A stretch of DNA of 64,000 bases. It comes from Photobacterium aquimaris (GTDB lineage: Bacteria > Pseudomonadota > Gammaproteobacteria > Enterobacterales > Vibrionaceae). Below, piece after piece: positions 46,210 to 54,971 of this stretch. The DNA lies in NCBI RefSeq assembly GCF_002954455.1, contig NZ_MSCC01000002.1, positions 833,103 through 897,102 of the forward strand. The letters run 5' to 3'. The notes beneath the pieces were generated by a model, which made no database searches, was not told where the DNA came from, and saw nothing but the letters and a program-made list of their open reading frames with translations. The position numbers and the translations under genes are program-made. Position 1 is the first letter of the stretch; each line of letters opens with the position of its first letter.

Positions 46210-47658
46210 TTAACGGCCAGGTGTTACACCTTGTAATTCATCATCAGTACGACGGTCATAGCGTTGAGTTGTACTTATACTGCTGTGTCCCATAAATTTA
46301 CTAACTAATAATAAATCATATCCTGATCGTAGCAGGTTTGTCGCAACCGAATGACGAAAATCATGGGGTGATATTTTACGTGAAAAACCAAGTAGATGAA
46401 CCTGTTTACAAAGATCATTTAAGGTTTGAGTCGTTAGTCGCTGTGAGGTGAGTTGCTGATAACGATTAACACCACAGAAAAAACTTGATATTTTTTGTGA
46501 ATGTTGCGAACGAATTGTTAACCATTGCTCAATTGCTGAGTACAAATCACTGTTTTTGGAGAAAGGCACATGGCGTTCCTTGTTACCTTTACCCATTACA
46601 CGAATTTTACATAAATACAGATCAATATCACCGATATCAAGACCAATAACTTCCGCCCGACGTAAGCCGGATTCATACATTAGCCAAAATATTGCGTTAT
46701 CTCTTACGGCTTTGATCTTATTTGATTGTGCTAAAGTGAGTGCCGATATTTGGTCAACATCAGCATAACTTAAGTAGCGACCGCTTGATTGGCGAGAACC
46801 TCTAGGCAGTTTTATAGCCTTAATTCGCTGAAGTGTTTCAATAGAAATCGACTCAGATAACCACGCATGATGAGCAACACCACGTAACATTCTTAGTAAA
46901 TTATCTGCAGTAGCTGGGGCATAATCTTGTTTTTTATCGTTACTTTTCATCGTTAAACGTGATGATAAAAACGATTGCATTGCCGTTTGTAATACCGGTG
47001 CATAAAGTACAGTTTGCCAATCCATCCTTTCAATACAAGATCTTAAACAAAAACAACTAAATGCTTCTAACATTATCTGCGCTTGAGTGGTTAATTCAAT
47101 CGTTAATGGTTGAGGTGCCGAAATAGGGGAAAGCCAACCTGAATCCAATTGTTGCTCTTTATACTCATGGACAGAAAAACCACTAATGACAGATTGCCAC
47201 ACAGTTAATTGAGATAATGAGATTTGTTGTTGCTGATAATAATAATCACCAATAACCAGCAGTGCTTTTTTTAAGGGATTAATATGTAAATTCTTAAGCG
47301 AACGCTGTGGATCATAAACTAAGCCTTTCATTGTTGCCTTATTTTGAGCGCGATGAATCAAAAAAACAGCCATCGCTTGTTTAATAAGATCAGGGGTCGT
47401 CAGCAACATTAGCCAATCAATTTGATCAAAACTTGATCCTAATAAAAACCGACTAAAACGCTCTAATGTATAACGCGCATTTGCCTGACCACCAGTAGTA
47501 TCGGTAGCGGCTAGAGAATAAACATATGCTAATGCTGGATTAGATACAAAATGATCATGGTGACGGATCTGTTGGCTAAGCGCTATTTGTTGGCGTAATG
47601 TACCAGGTCGAAGATTGCAATCGTTATGTACTAGGGAATTTGATGGGTTGGTCGTCAT
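46210..47658 (-). CDS. Tyrosine recombinase (phage-integrase family)
   Basis: A 482-residue site-specific recombinase. The C-terminal catalytic domain (about residues 295-475) has all active residues: Arg in YESGLRRAEVIGLDIGDID, Lys in VMGKGNKERHVPF, His-x-x-Arg in HDFRHSVATNLL, His in FMGHSSISTTQRY and the nucleophilic Tyr in the same motif. The N-terminal 290 residues contain two SAM-like core-binding parts and are longer than in XerC or XerD (about 300 residues in total). No phage, integron or attachment-site genes surround it, so its target is unknown. Confidence 0.87.
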   Translation of the reverse strand: MTTNPSNSLVHNDCNLRPGTLRQQIALSQQIRHHDHFVSNPALAYVYSLAATDTTGGQANARYTLERFSRFLLGSSFDQIDWLMLLTTPDLIKQAMAVFLIHRAQNKATMKGLVYDPQRSLKNLHINPLKKALLVIGDYYYQQQQISLSQLTVWQSVISGFSVHEYKEQQLDSGWLSPISAPQPLTIELTTQAQIMLEAFSCFCLRSCIERMDWQTVLYAPVLQTAMQSFLSSRLTMKSNDKKQDYAPATADNLLRMLRGVAHHAWLSESISIETLQRIKAIKLPRGSRQSSGRYLSYADVDQISALTLAQSNKIKAVRDNAIFWLMYESGLRRAEVIGLDIGDIDLYLCKIRVMGKGNKERHVPFSKNSDLYSAIEQWLTIRSQHSQKISSFFCGVNRYQQLTSQRLTTQTLNDLCKQVHLLGFSRKISPHDFRHSVATNLLRSGYDLLLVSKFMGHSSISTTQRYDRRTDDELQGVTPGR

Positions 47659-47980
47659 TATTATAGGTCTTTATTCTTGATCTGCTATAAGAGATATTAT
47701 ATAAGACTGATATATTAAAGCTATATAATTCATATGTTTATCAAAAATAAAAGATCATACAGCGATCGAATAAGAACAGTGATAAATAACAAAATACCCC
47801 ATAATAATCATTGTAGATCTGCAATTTTTATCGCCGTTATTTTTATAATTTAAGGATAATACTGCATTGTCTCTATTACTTTTAAAGTGTTACGCTGTCA
47901 CAAATAAGTAGATTATCTAATGAAAGAGTGAGTAAATAGGACTATCATTAATAGAGATTATTTTTTAGGGAGCATAGATT
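47659..47980. other. Intergenic region upstream of the recombinase
   Basis: About 320 AT-rich bases between divergent genes. I see no gene and no clear attachment-site repeat. Confidence 0.4.
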
Positions 47981-48373
47981 ATGGTAGAGAAAATATCGTT
48001 TGTAGTTAAGCCATCAATTTCTATTGCGGAATCAATCATTGATTATGTTCAAGGTCACGAACCACAATTTTCACCAATGCTTTTTTCAAAACACAATGTA
48101 GAAGATGCGCGTTTTCAATTTGCGACAGCATCGCTAAGAGTGGATATGGTTGAATTTGATGATGAACATCATTCGGGTTTAGCCCATGTAAGTTATGGTA
48201 TTCACTTCTTTTGGCCATGTAATAACCAAGATGAAATTGATACTTTTCAAGAAAAATTGCCGTTCGTTATTAAGGATAATCAGGTTATTTTTAGCTTAAC
48301 AACCATCAGCCTTGGATTGTACTGTAATCGACAAACAAAAAAGAGAGCGGGTAAGGCTCTCTTTTTTATGTAA
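47981..48373 (+). CDS. Hypothetical protein whose 3' end runs through a terminator
   Basis: A 130-residue soluble protein with no signal peptide. It begins MVEKISFVVKPSISIAESIIDYV and has an acidic, aromatic-rich middle (VSYGIHFFWPCNNQDEIDTF). I do not recognise it. The last 15 or so residues (CNRQTKKRAGKALFFM) are encoded by a strong hairpin terminator, which is not normal coding sequence. A natural stop is available one frame away at 48323, so a frameshift near the 3' end is suspected. Confidence 0.6.
   Translation: MVEKISFVVKPSISIAESIIDYVQGHEPQFSPMLFSKHNVEDARFQFATASLRVDMVEFDDEHHSGLAHVSYGIHFFWPCNNQDEIDTFQEKLPFVIKDNQVIFSLTTISLGLYCNRQTKKRAGKALFFM
48337..48367. terminator. Bidirectional terminator
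   Basis: AAAAAAGAGAGC and GCTCTCTTTTTT form a perfect twelve-base-pair stem with T-runs on both strands. It lies at the end of the sugar ABC operon and inside the 3' end of the convergent hypothetical gene. Confidence 0.88.
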
Positions 48374-48387
48374 TATTTAAGAATATA

Positions 48388-49368
48388 TTAGTGCAATAAT
48401 CGTCGCCATGTTCCTTTGTGCTGTTTAAGCAATATGCTATGAATAATTAACGAAGCAATGATAATTACGCCATACACCAGTCGCGTCCAAAATCCGGCGA
48501 GACCAGCACTAATAATACCAGCCTCTAAAATACCGATAATACACGCACCAAAAAATGTACCTAATAATGTACCGCGTCCACCAAGTACTGATGTTCCACC
48601 AATAAAAACTGATGCAAAAACAAGTAACATATAACCTTGTCCTTGATTTGGCCACCAGCTGCTCATTTCAAGACTAACAAAAACGCCCACAACTGCAGAC
48701 ATTAAACCCATTAAAACGAATAATAACAATCGAGTACGAGCAACAGGTACCCCCATCATTTCAGCAGCTTTCGGATTATCGCCAATAAAATTGATATTAT
48801 CACCAAAAACATGACGTGATAATATTAGCCATAAAACTGCCAAAATCACCAAACACCATACTGCTTGTGCAGGGATTACATCAGCTATTCGACCCACCAT
48901 CATAGTATGGAACCAGCTATCACGAACTTGAGGCAAACTTAATGCTAATCCATCAGCAACGACAGTCGTTAAACCGCCAATGAAAAATTGACTACCAATG
49001 GTTGCAATAATCGAGGGTATATTAAAACATACCACTAATAGGCCATTTAGCACTCCGCATAAAATACCGACGATAACCGCAGCAGCAAAAGCAATAACAG
49101 GAGATTGTGTCGCCTGAAATGTTGCAGCAAAAACATAACCGCCAAGTGCAATCACAGATGGAAAACTCATGTCAATTTCACGAGCAATAACCAATAGTGT
49201 CAAACAAAAAGCGAGCATTGCCGTAAATGGGATCGTTGACATAAACGAAGTATAAATACGCATATGGGTAAATGTTTGCGGGCTATAAGCTGTAAACAAT
49301 AACCATAAACTAACTAACATTAAGCTAGTAATAATAGGGGCGCGGTGTTTTACAATAAATGTATTCAT
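48388..49368 (-). CDS. Sugar ABC transporter permease (ribose/RbsC type)
   Basis: A 326-residue inner-membrane permease with eight to ten helices and the BPD_transp_2 pattern: IDMSFPSVIALGGYVFA, VVCFNIPSIIATIGSQFFIGGL and VFIGGTSVLGGRGTLLGTFFGACIIGILEAGI. It forms the channel of a carbohydrate-type importer. Its start overlaps the ATPase stop by four bases. The sugar cannot be deduced. It is the last gene of the operon, ahead of a strong terminator. Confidence 0.88.
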   Translation of the reverse strand: MNTFIVKHRAPIITSLMLVSLWLLFTAYSPQTFTHMRIYTSFMSTIPFTAMLAFCLTLLVIAREIDMSFPSVIALGGYVFAATFQATQSPVIAFAAAVIVGILCGVLNGLLVVCFNIPSIIATIGSQFFIGGLTTVVADGLALSLPQVRDSWFHTMMVGRIADVIPAQAVWCLVILAVLWLILSRHVFGDNINFIGDNPKAAEMMGVPVARTRLLLFVLMGLMSAVVGVFVSLEMSSWWPNQGQGYMLLVFASVFIGGTSVLGGRGTLLGTFFGACIIGILEAGIISAGLAGFWTRLVYGVIIIASLIIHSILLKQHKGTWRRLLH

Positions 49369-50123
49369 GCAGCACCTCGACCAACAGCTGCTAGTAACGC
49401 ATGTTGTAAAGATTGTTGATCCATTTCGGTTTTACTGTATTCGGCTACAATCGTGCCACGATCCATAACGACAAAACGATCAGCGACTCGATAAGCATCA
49501 TTCATATTATGCGTAATCAGCAAACAGGCACGACGTTGTGCTTTTAATTGTTCAATAAAACATAATACTTTCTCAACTTCACCTAACGATAATGCCGTGG
49601 TTGGTTCATCAAGTATCACTAATTTTGCATTGAATAACATCGCACGACCAATGGCTAAACCTTGACGTTCACCACCAGAAAGTTGCGACACACAACTATC
49701 AATGTTTGCACCGACGCCACGGAAATCGAGCTTCTTCAGTAACTGTTGTGCTTGGTGGCGTTCTTGTGTTTGATCGATAAACCCAAACCGATTACGAATA
49801 TGACGACCTAAAAATAGGTTACGCCATACCGATTGTTGTTCACCGAGCGAACCAGATTGATAAACAGTTTCAATTCCCAGTTTACGGGCATTTTTTACAT
49901 TATATTGTTGTTTATCAACAAGTTCATTTTGAATATTGATCTCACCGGAATCAAATGCTTCAATCCCTGCAATCAGCTTAATTAAGGTTGATTTACCTGC
50001 GCCATTATCACCAAGTAGTGCAATCACTTCACCTTCATTGATACTGAGGTTAATGTTTCGCAATGCATGAATCGGCCCAAACCACTTATTTACGTCTGTT
50101 AGCATTAATGCCTTTGGGCACAT
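49365..50123 (-). CDS. Sugar ABC transporter ATP-binding protein (single domain)
   Basis: A 252-residue ATPase with Walker A GDNGAGKSTLIKL, signature LSGGERQGLAIGRAM and Walker B KLVILDEPTTAL, followed by the switch His in LLITHNM. Ribose-type importers usually have a fused double ATPase of about 500 residues (RbsA). A single-domain ATPase places this with the fructose FrcA subgroup, working as a dimer. It overlaps both neighbours (four bases with the permease, one base with the binding protein). Confidence 0.9.
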   Translation of the reverse strand: MCPKALMLTDVNKWFGPIHALRNINLSINEGEVIALLGDNGAGKSTLIKLIAGIEAFDSGEINIQNELVDKQQYNVKNARKLGIETVYQSGSLGEQQSVWRNLFLGRHIRNRFGFIDQTQERHQAQQLLKKLDFRGVGANIDSCVSQLSGGERQGLAIGRAMLFNAKLVILDEPTTALSLGEVEKVLCFIEQLKAQRRACLLITHNMNDAYRVADRFVVMDRGTIVAEYSKTEMDQQSLQHALLAAVGRGAA

Positions 50124-51112
50124 TAACGAATACCTTTTGTTGCTAGCGGAGCAATGAAATTAATATTCTTAAGATCAACAAACCCAGCACCAGTATCTAT
50201 ATTTAAACCAGAAAAGCCGTATCGCTTACTTAATACAGTTTGTACAACAGATAAATATCCCATCAGATAAGGTTGACTATCTGCAACTAACTGAACATAG
50301 CCGCTACGAATAGCATCTGCGGTTGCAGGAGATAAACTAAAACCAGCAACAAAGATCTCTTTAGGTCTAACACCTGCATTACGCAAGAAATTAGCCATTT
50401 GAGAGGTGAGGGATCCATGATCAACTAAGATGAGCTTAGTATTGATATGACTGGCAAGGTATGATGTGATCGCAGCAGTACCCAATGAAGGATCTTTATC
50501 TGTTTCAGGTGAAATTTGTAGAAAATCAACAGTTAACCCAGCTTGCTCTAAGGTTTTGATCATTCCTCGAGTTGATTTACTTCGTTCTGCTATGTCTTTT
50601 ATTCCCCAAACTAATGCATGATCACCTGCTTTAAATTGGCCGCGACGTAACGCTTCGGCTGCAAGCTTGATCCCGCGTTTAGCGTTACTTACTCCAACAT
50701 AACCAAAACCTTTATGTTGTATCGCTCCCATGCTTGCCGGCAGAGCAGTATCAATTGAAGTGACATTAATGCCTTTATTTTCAGCTTCCATAACTAAAGG
50801 TTGATACGCACTATCGCCTGGGTGACCCATAATAATAATGCCAGAAGGGTTGGCAGCAACGGCTTGTTTAAAGTTTTCAATCATTTTTTGTGTCTGCCAA
50901 TCAGAGTAAACAACCCGTAAGTTAGCCCCAAGATCTTCTGCTGCTTGCTTTGCTCCGTTTTGAACAACCGTTGCATAAGGTCCACCGACAGGGCCACCAA
51001 CATCAATCCAGATTGACATATTTGTGCCAGAAGGTGTTGCGCAGACACTGGTAGAGACTAATGCAAGACTCGCCATAACAACTGTAGAGAATTTTTTTGA
51101 AAAATGTTTCAT
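50123..51112 (-). CDS. Sugar ABC transporter substrate-binding protein
   Basis: A 329-residue periplasmic binding protein with a signal peptide (1-25, ending VCA-TP) and the PBP1-like fold: VVQNGAKQAAEDLGANLRVVYSDWQTQKMIENFKQAVA, GIIIMGHPGDSA, GYVGVSNAKRGIKLA and a C-terminal AIRSGYVQLVADSQPYLMGYLSVV. It is the first gene of the operon and delivers the ligand to the permease/ATPase. The ligand is probably a monosaccharide or sugar alcohol. LsrB-like or FrcB-like specificity cannot be decided by eye. Confidence 0.88.
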   Translation of the reverse strand: MKHFSKKFSTVVMASLALVSTSVCATPSGTNMSIWIDVGGPVGGPYATVVQNGAKQAAEDLGANLRVVYSDWQTQKMIENFKQAVAANPSGIIIMGHPGDSAYQPLVMEAENKGINVTSIDTALPASMGAIQHKGFGYVGVSNAKRGIKLAAEALRRGQFKAGDHALVWGIKDIAERSKSTRGMIKTLEQAGLTVDFLQISPETDKDPSLGTAAITSYLASHINTKLILVDHGSLTSQMANFLRNAGVRPKEIFVAGFSLSPATADAIRSGYVQLVADSQPYLMGYLSVVQTVLSKRYGFSGLNIDTGAGFVDLKNINFIAPLATKGIR

Positions 51113-51393
51113 TTATTCACCAGCAATTTGAATTCTATCTATATTAGTGAAGCATTTTATCGTTATTTGTTAAAAACGCTAACTATTAATAAATAGAATT
51201 TATTACGGTTATATTGTCATATCTTTCATAAAAGACAGCAATATAAGTAGAATTAAGGCGAGATGAGTGATGTAAAATATGACTAAATAGTCATAAATTT
51301 AAATAACATGCAACAAACTAACAAATATCAGATGTGCACTTTAAAACATATGTGCTATAAATAGCTTTATCAATGCAAAAGGAGTAAGAGTCA

Positions 51394-51753
51394 ATGAAAA
51401 GAACAATCATACTATCTATGCTTAGTATTTCTTTATTTTTCAATGGACTAGCTTATGCAGACACAAAAGTAAAGACGGCGCATGAACTTGAGATTTTTCG
51501 CTTAGGCTACATTTATTCAATTACACCTTTTGATCTCAAACAGCCGACTGAAGCCTTACAGACAATTGCTAATTTATATGCATTAACTTATGCGCTAAAA
51601 GACTTGCCACTAGAAGTAGAAACAAAATATGACACGCTATCTAGCGATATACAAAAAGACATTGCATATAAATATTGTAAAGCTTATACCACACCATCTA
51701 ATACTCAAGTTCCAGCATCAGCGATACTAAGTGATATTTTAGCAAGTTATTAG
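51394..51753 (+). CDS. Small periplasmic protein of unknown function
   Basis: A 119-residue protein with a clear signal peptide (MKRTIILSMLSISLFFNGLAYA-DT) and a helical mature part (FDLKQPTEALQTIANLYALTYALKDL). AAAGGAG lies eight bases before the ATG. I do not recognise the family. It is a single gene, divergent from the ABC operon. Confidence 0.65.
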   Translation: MKRTIILSMLSISLFFNGLAYADTKVKTAHELEIFRLGYIYSITPFDLKQPTEALQTIANLYALTYALKDLPLEVETKYDTLSSDIQKDIAYKYCKAYTTPSNTQVPASAILSDILASY

Positions 51754-51762
51754 TGAATATTT

Positions 51763-51867
51763 TTATGCTTCAATGTAATTAACACGATAACCACAAATAC
51801 ACAGAATAAGATTTTTCCCTTCAAGGTATTCGGATTTCCCACACTTAGGACATACAAATCTCGCCAT
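51763..51867 (-). CDS. Mini zinc-ribbon protein
   Basis: A 34-residue frame reads MARFVCPKCGKSEYLEG and then LILCICGYRVNYIEA. The C-x2-C and C-x-C pairs with flanking aromatic and basic residues make a compact four-cysteine zinc ribbon. An in-frame ATG at 51879 would add four residues. No good ribosome-binding site is seen for either start, and the gene is very short, but conserved cysteine spacing and codon use argue against chance. Similar tiny zinc-ribbon proteins occur in enteric and Vibrio genomes. Function unknown. Confidence 0.5.
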   Translation of the reverse strand: MARFVCPKCGKSEYLEGKNLILCICGYRVNYIEA

Positions 51868-52122
51868 CAACGTAAACATAACAACACCACAAAATTTAAC
51901 ATTCCATTAATATATAGCATTGAGTTATTTCGTCAGAATAGTTTCAATAACATGCGATAAAAACCACAAAATTAAAAAGTGTTATTCATTCTTTCATTAC
52001 ATTATTGCTTTCATGTCAAAAATCTATTGTTAATCAATACAGTAGCAAATATTAAAAATTAGCAAAAAAACTCCCACAAATAACAGTGAGAGTTTTTTTA
52101 AAAGTAACATATTTAACAACGA

Positions 52123-52500
52123 TTAATGATCGACTTCAAAACCAAATGTTTTATTTTGGATATAGACCATGTCACAGTCAGTTGTATACACTACACTGTG
52201 AATACGATTGGCTTTAATGTAGCCTGTTTGACCTGCTTTTAAGATCATTGGTTCGCCGTCTTTTACTAACTTGCCATCAACACGAAGGTGAAATTGAATA
52301 GCGATCTCACCAGTAACGATAATAGACATATCATCATGAGGGTGGTGATGTGGATCTTCGATAGTACCTGCTTTCCAACGCTCAAGTAATGCGGTAACAC
52401 AATTTGCATTACTTTCATCTGTGTCTCGAAAACTAAATCCAGGGAATTCAGGATCAGCAGTAAAATCAGACCAAATATCTTTTGAAATAAACGTGCTCAT
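52123..52500 (-). CDS. Cupin-domain protein
   Basis: A 125-residue single-cupin protein. The metal-site histidines are in DPHHHPHDDMSIIVTGEIAIQFH, and the second cupin motif is KAGQTGYIKANRIHSVVYTTD. I start at the ATG at 52500 (MSTFISKDIW), as the frame extension upstream is unsupported. It may bind a metal and a small ligand or catalyse a dioxygenase or isomerase reaction; the sequence does not say which. Single gene. Confidence 0.8.
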   Translation of the reverse strand: MSTFISKDIWSDFTADPEFPGFSFRDTDESNANCVTALLERWKAGTIEDPHHHPHDDMSIIVTGEIAIQFHLRVDGKLVKDGEPMILKAGQTGYIKANRIHSVVYTTDCDMVYIQNKTFGFEVDH

Positions 52501-52600
52501 AATAAAAACCACCAATAAATAACATTATAATTATTATAAACGCTTATCAGTAACATCATCATGTATTAAATTAGCAAGCTCAATATGCAATTATAACGTA

Positions 52601-52849
52601 CTACATATCGTAACTTGGCTGCTCTAGCCAATCATCGGCCTCATCAAACATAGCTTCAAGTTGTGACTCGACATGTTGTTTATCTTCCTTGAGACCACCA
52701 AGTACATTCAATTCATTTGCACCACCTAAACGTACTCGAACTAAAGCATCAGGCCAATATATAGCCATGCGACGACAAAACTCGTGTTCAACTTGGCAAA
52801 AAACATCTTGTGGTACATTATTTTTATTAACCATTAACTCTATACGCAT
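52601..52849 (-). CDS. dinI: DinI-family SOS modulator
   Basis: An 82-residue protein from the ATG at 52849, beginning MRIELMVNKNNVPQDVF as DinI does; longer frames upstream are not conserved. The C-terminal signature VRVRLGGANELNVLGGLKEDKQHVESQLEAMFDEADDWLEQ matches the acidic helix with which DinI touches RecA. DinI stabilises RecA filaments and tunes LexA/UmuD cleavage. A LexA box lies 34 bases upstream, as expected for an SOS gene. Confidence 0.9.
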   Translation of the reverse strand: MRIELMVNKNNVPQDVFCQVEHEFCRRMAIYWPDALVRVRLGGANELNVLGGLKEDKQHVESQLEAMFDEADDWLEQPSYDM

Positions 52850-52882
52850 ATAAGTCCATCTATTACACTGGATAAAATAACA

Positions 52883-52898
52883 CTGATTATATATACAG
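52883..52898 (-). promoter_or_regulatory. LexA (SOS) box upstream of dinI
   Basis: On the minus strand CTGTATATATAATCAG differs at only two inner positions from the ideal CTG-N10-CAG palindrome CTGTATATATATACAG. It is placed 34 bases before the dinI start codon. Confidence 0.88.
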
Positions 52899-52961
52899 CA
52901 TAATAGACTGAGCAATTTAATCTCTTTATGGTGTTAAGTGGTAATCTTTATTAAACGTAAG

Positions 52962-53375
52962 TTACTCAAATTTACAGCTAATTGATGTAATTGGTGTGTT
53001 TGAGGTTGAGAAACATGCATAAACAGTTTGAGGTTTATGACGACGTAATTGAATGTAACCAGAATCAATATCATCATCAGAGAAGGTTATAAGATGTGAT
53101 TTTGCCATCGTCATATCTGCATATGTGGCTTCAAACTCATCATTAATAGCATTAGCGACTTTATTTAATGTATGTTCTGTTTGAAAACTAATTGTTGCAC
53201 AACGCATAGGCGCTGAATGATGTACTGCTGCCATTTGGGTTTGTTTATCATAGTTAACTGCTTCTATTGTTGGTTCGATATTAACAGCATCAAAGTGAGT
53301 AACAGAACAAGTCGACTGTGCCATAACAGCACCAGAGAAGAGGTTAGCGAGTAGGAGCAAGGGAGCTAGTTTCAT
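52962..53375 (-). CDS. Secreted protein of unknown function with four cysteines
   Basis: A 137-residue exported protein with a signal peptide (MKLAPLLLLANLFSGAVMA-QS). The mature part contains four cysteines (STCSVTH, MRCATIS, VYACFST, ISCKFE), likely two disulfides, and a beta-rich pattern. I do not recognise the family. It is followed by dinI 113 bases downstream on the same strand, which has its own promoter. Probably periplasmic. Confidence 0.62.
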   Translation of the reverse strand: MKLAPLLLLANLFSGAVMAQSTCSVTHFDAVNIEPTIEAVNYDKQTQMAAVHHSAPMRCATISFQTEHTLNKVANAINDEFEATYADMTMAKSHLITFSDDDIDSGYIQLRRHKPQTVYACFSTSNTPITSISCKFE

Positions 53376-53574
53376 TAAATAATCATCCTATAATCGATTT
53401 GATTTTTAATATGCCTTTTATCATACCGCGCAACCATAACCGTCAAAATATTTAACAAAGAACAAAAAATGTCATATAGATAATAATAAAAACTTATTTT
53501 GACACTTAAAGATGAAAACAAACAGCAAAAAAGTCGTATAGTTACTTCATCGACAACAAATAGAGTATATAATC

Positions 53575-54054
53575 ATGTCAACATTTACTATGACAAGTAA
53601 CAGCATTGCCGAAGAACTGCATCACGATAAACGTTTTTCATTTAATAGTTTTGGTAACGATGGTGATAATATCTCACCTCAATTAGCTTGGGAAAATGCT
53701 CCTGAAGGCACTAAGAGTTTTGCTGTTACATGTTTTGATCCAGATGCACCAACTGACAGTGGTTTTTGGCACTGGCAGGTAATTAATATTCCAGCATCAA
53801 CCCATGAGCTTGCAGAAGGCGCATCAACGCATCTTGCTGCTGGTTTAGAAATGCGTAACGATTACGGTTTTAATGGTTACGGCGGCGCTTGCCCTCCAGA
53901 AGGCCATGGTGTTCACCGTTATGTATTCACCGTATGGGCATTGCCTTGTGAAAAGATGGAAGTACCAGATGATGCATCATGTGCTTTAGTAAGCTTTATG
54001 CTAAATGGTACAGCATTAGCTAAATCTACTATTACAGCTCATTACCAGCGTTAA
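53575..54054 (+). CDS. YbhB/YbcL-family PEBP protein (Raf kinase inhibitor-like)
   Basis: A 159-residue cytoplasmic protein with the phosphatidylethanolamine-binding fold. Conserved pieces are SPQLAWENAPEGTKSFAVTCFDPDAP, FWHWQVINIPAS, GYGGACPPEGHGVHRYVFTVWAL, and the C-terminal AKSTITAHYQR. The DPDAP and GxxPP-x-G-H-x-H-R-Y motifs form the ligand pocket. Bacterial members have no clear role and are sometimes called Raf-kinase-inhibitor-like. Single gene with a long terminator hairpin. Confidence 0.9.
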   Translation: MSTFTMTSNSIAEELHHDKRFSFNSFGNDGDNISPQLAWENAPEGTKSFAVTCFDPDAPTDSGFWHWQVINIPASTHELAEGASTHLAAGLEMRNDYGFNGYGGACPPEGHGVHRYVFTVWALPCEKMEVPDDASCALVSFMLNGTALAKSTITAHYQR

Positions 54055-54076
54055 TTGTTCTAATGATAGTTAAAAA

Positions 54077-54120
54077 GAAAAGTCTCATTAATAGCACTCT
54101 ATTATGAGACTTTCTTTTTT
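54077..54120 (+). terminator. Terminator after the PEBP gene
   Basis: A long imperfect stem (GAAAAGTCTCAT with ATGAGACTTTC, plus AATAG/CTATT) is followed by a T-run. Confidence 0.85.
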
Positions 54121-54155
54121 ATAGCGATAATATAAATAGCTAAAAGGGGGATAGC

Positions 54156-54935
54156 ATGTCATCAGTTGTGCAATGCATTCATTACAGCGGTCAAAAATCA
54201 CAGCAATTACGTAATGTTCCTTTTATCTATCCATCCATTGTTTGGGTACAAACAGGGGTAAAAAAATTACAATGGCAAAATGATTGGATAAATATTGATC
54301 CTCAGCATTGGTTATTGACCACTGGCCATTCGCAACATACGTTTATAAACCAACCCTCACAGAGTGTATTTTCATCTTTGCAACTGTGTTTTTTCATTAA
54401 GCCCACTACAGAGCTCATCAATCGTTCGCGTCAACAGGCTAGGAGCAATAATATTGCACCTGATTATCAGTTTGACCATGCGGGTGAATATTTATTTATG
54501 AATATCATTAACATGCCAAAATCGTTACCACGTAACGTTCAAGAGTGTATGGTTAATGCGCTGTTTGAATATTTAGCGAATGTCGGTAGGTTACATCAGC
54601 TCTTTAATTCACAAGATTTATCATGGCGTGACAAGCTGGTTGCGTTATTTAAACAACATCCTGGTGAACAACACAGTATTGAATCTGCGTGTCAGCATTT
54701 TGGATTAAGTAAATCGACCTTAATTCGTCGTCTACGCGAAGAATCAACCCAGTTCAGAGAAGTGTTGGCAGAGTTAAGAATGGGATACGCATTAACGTTG
54801 CTTCAAAAGCAGCATTATACTCAGCTGGATTTAGCACAACTTTGTGGTTATCAGTCAGAGACACGATTCGCACAGCGGTTTAAAAAACAATTTGGCTTAT
54901 CTCTCAAAGAATACCAACAAACAATTCTAAACTAA
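54156..54935 (+). CDS. AraC-family transcriptional regulator
   Basis: A 259-residue regulator with an N-terminal ligand-binding half and a C-terminal AraC double helix-turn-helix (about residues 165-258). The first helix-turn-helix is SIESACQHFGLSKSTLIRRLREE and the second DLAQLCGYQSETRFAQRFKKQFGLSLKEYQQ, an intact AraC signature. Unlike the regulator at 37594, the DNA-binding domain here is complete. Targets are unknown; the neighbouring PEBP gene is a candidate but is already closed by a terminator. Confidence 0.88.
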   Translation: MSSVVQCIHYSGQKSQQLRNVPFIYPSIVWVQTGVKKLQWQNDWINIDPQHWLLTTGHSQHTFINQPSQSVFSSLQLCFFIKPTTELINRSRQQARSNNIAPDYQFDHAGEYLFMNIINMPKSLPRNVQECMVNALFEYLANVGRLHQLFNSQDLSWRDKLVALFKQHPGEQHSIESACQHFGLSKSTLIRRLREESTQFREVLAELRMGYALTLLQKQHYTQLDLAQLCGYQSETRFAQRFKKQFGLSLKEYQQTILN

Positions 54936-54937
54936 AA

Positions 54938-54966
54938 AAGGGCTGAACAATCTTATTCAACCCTTA
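54938..54966. terminator. Bidirectional terminator between AraC and ATP-grasp genes
   Basis: AAGGG-TGAA and TTCA-CCCTT pair around a short loop between convergent genes. Confidence 0.6.
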
Positions 54967-54971
54967 ATAAA

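Noticed and set aside
46210..47658. Prophage or integron around the tyrosine recombinase
   Set aside because: No structural phage genes, attC-like repeats or cassette array on either side.
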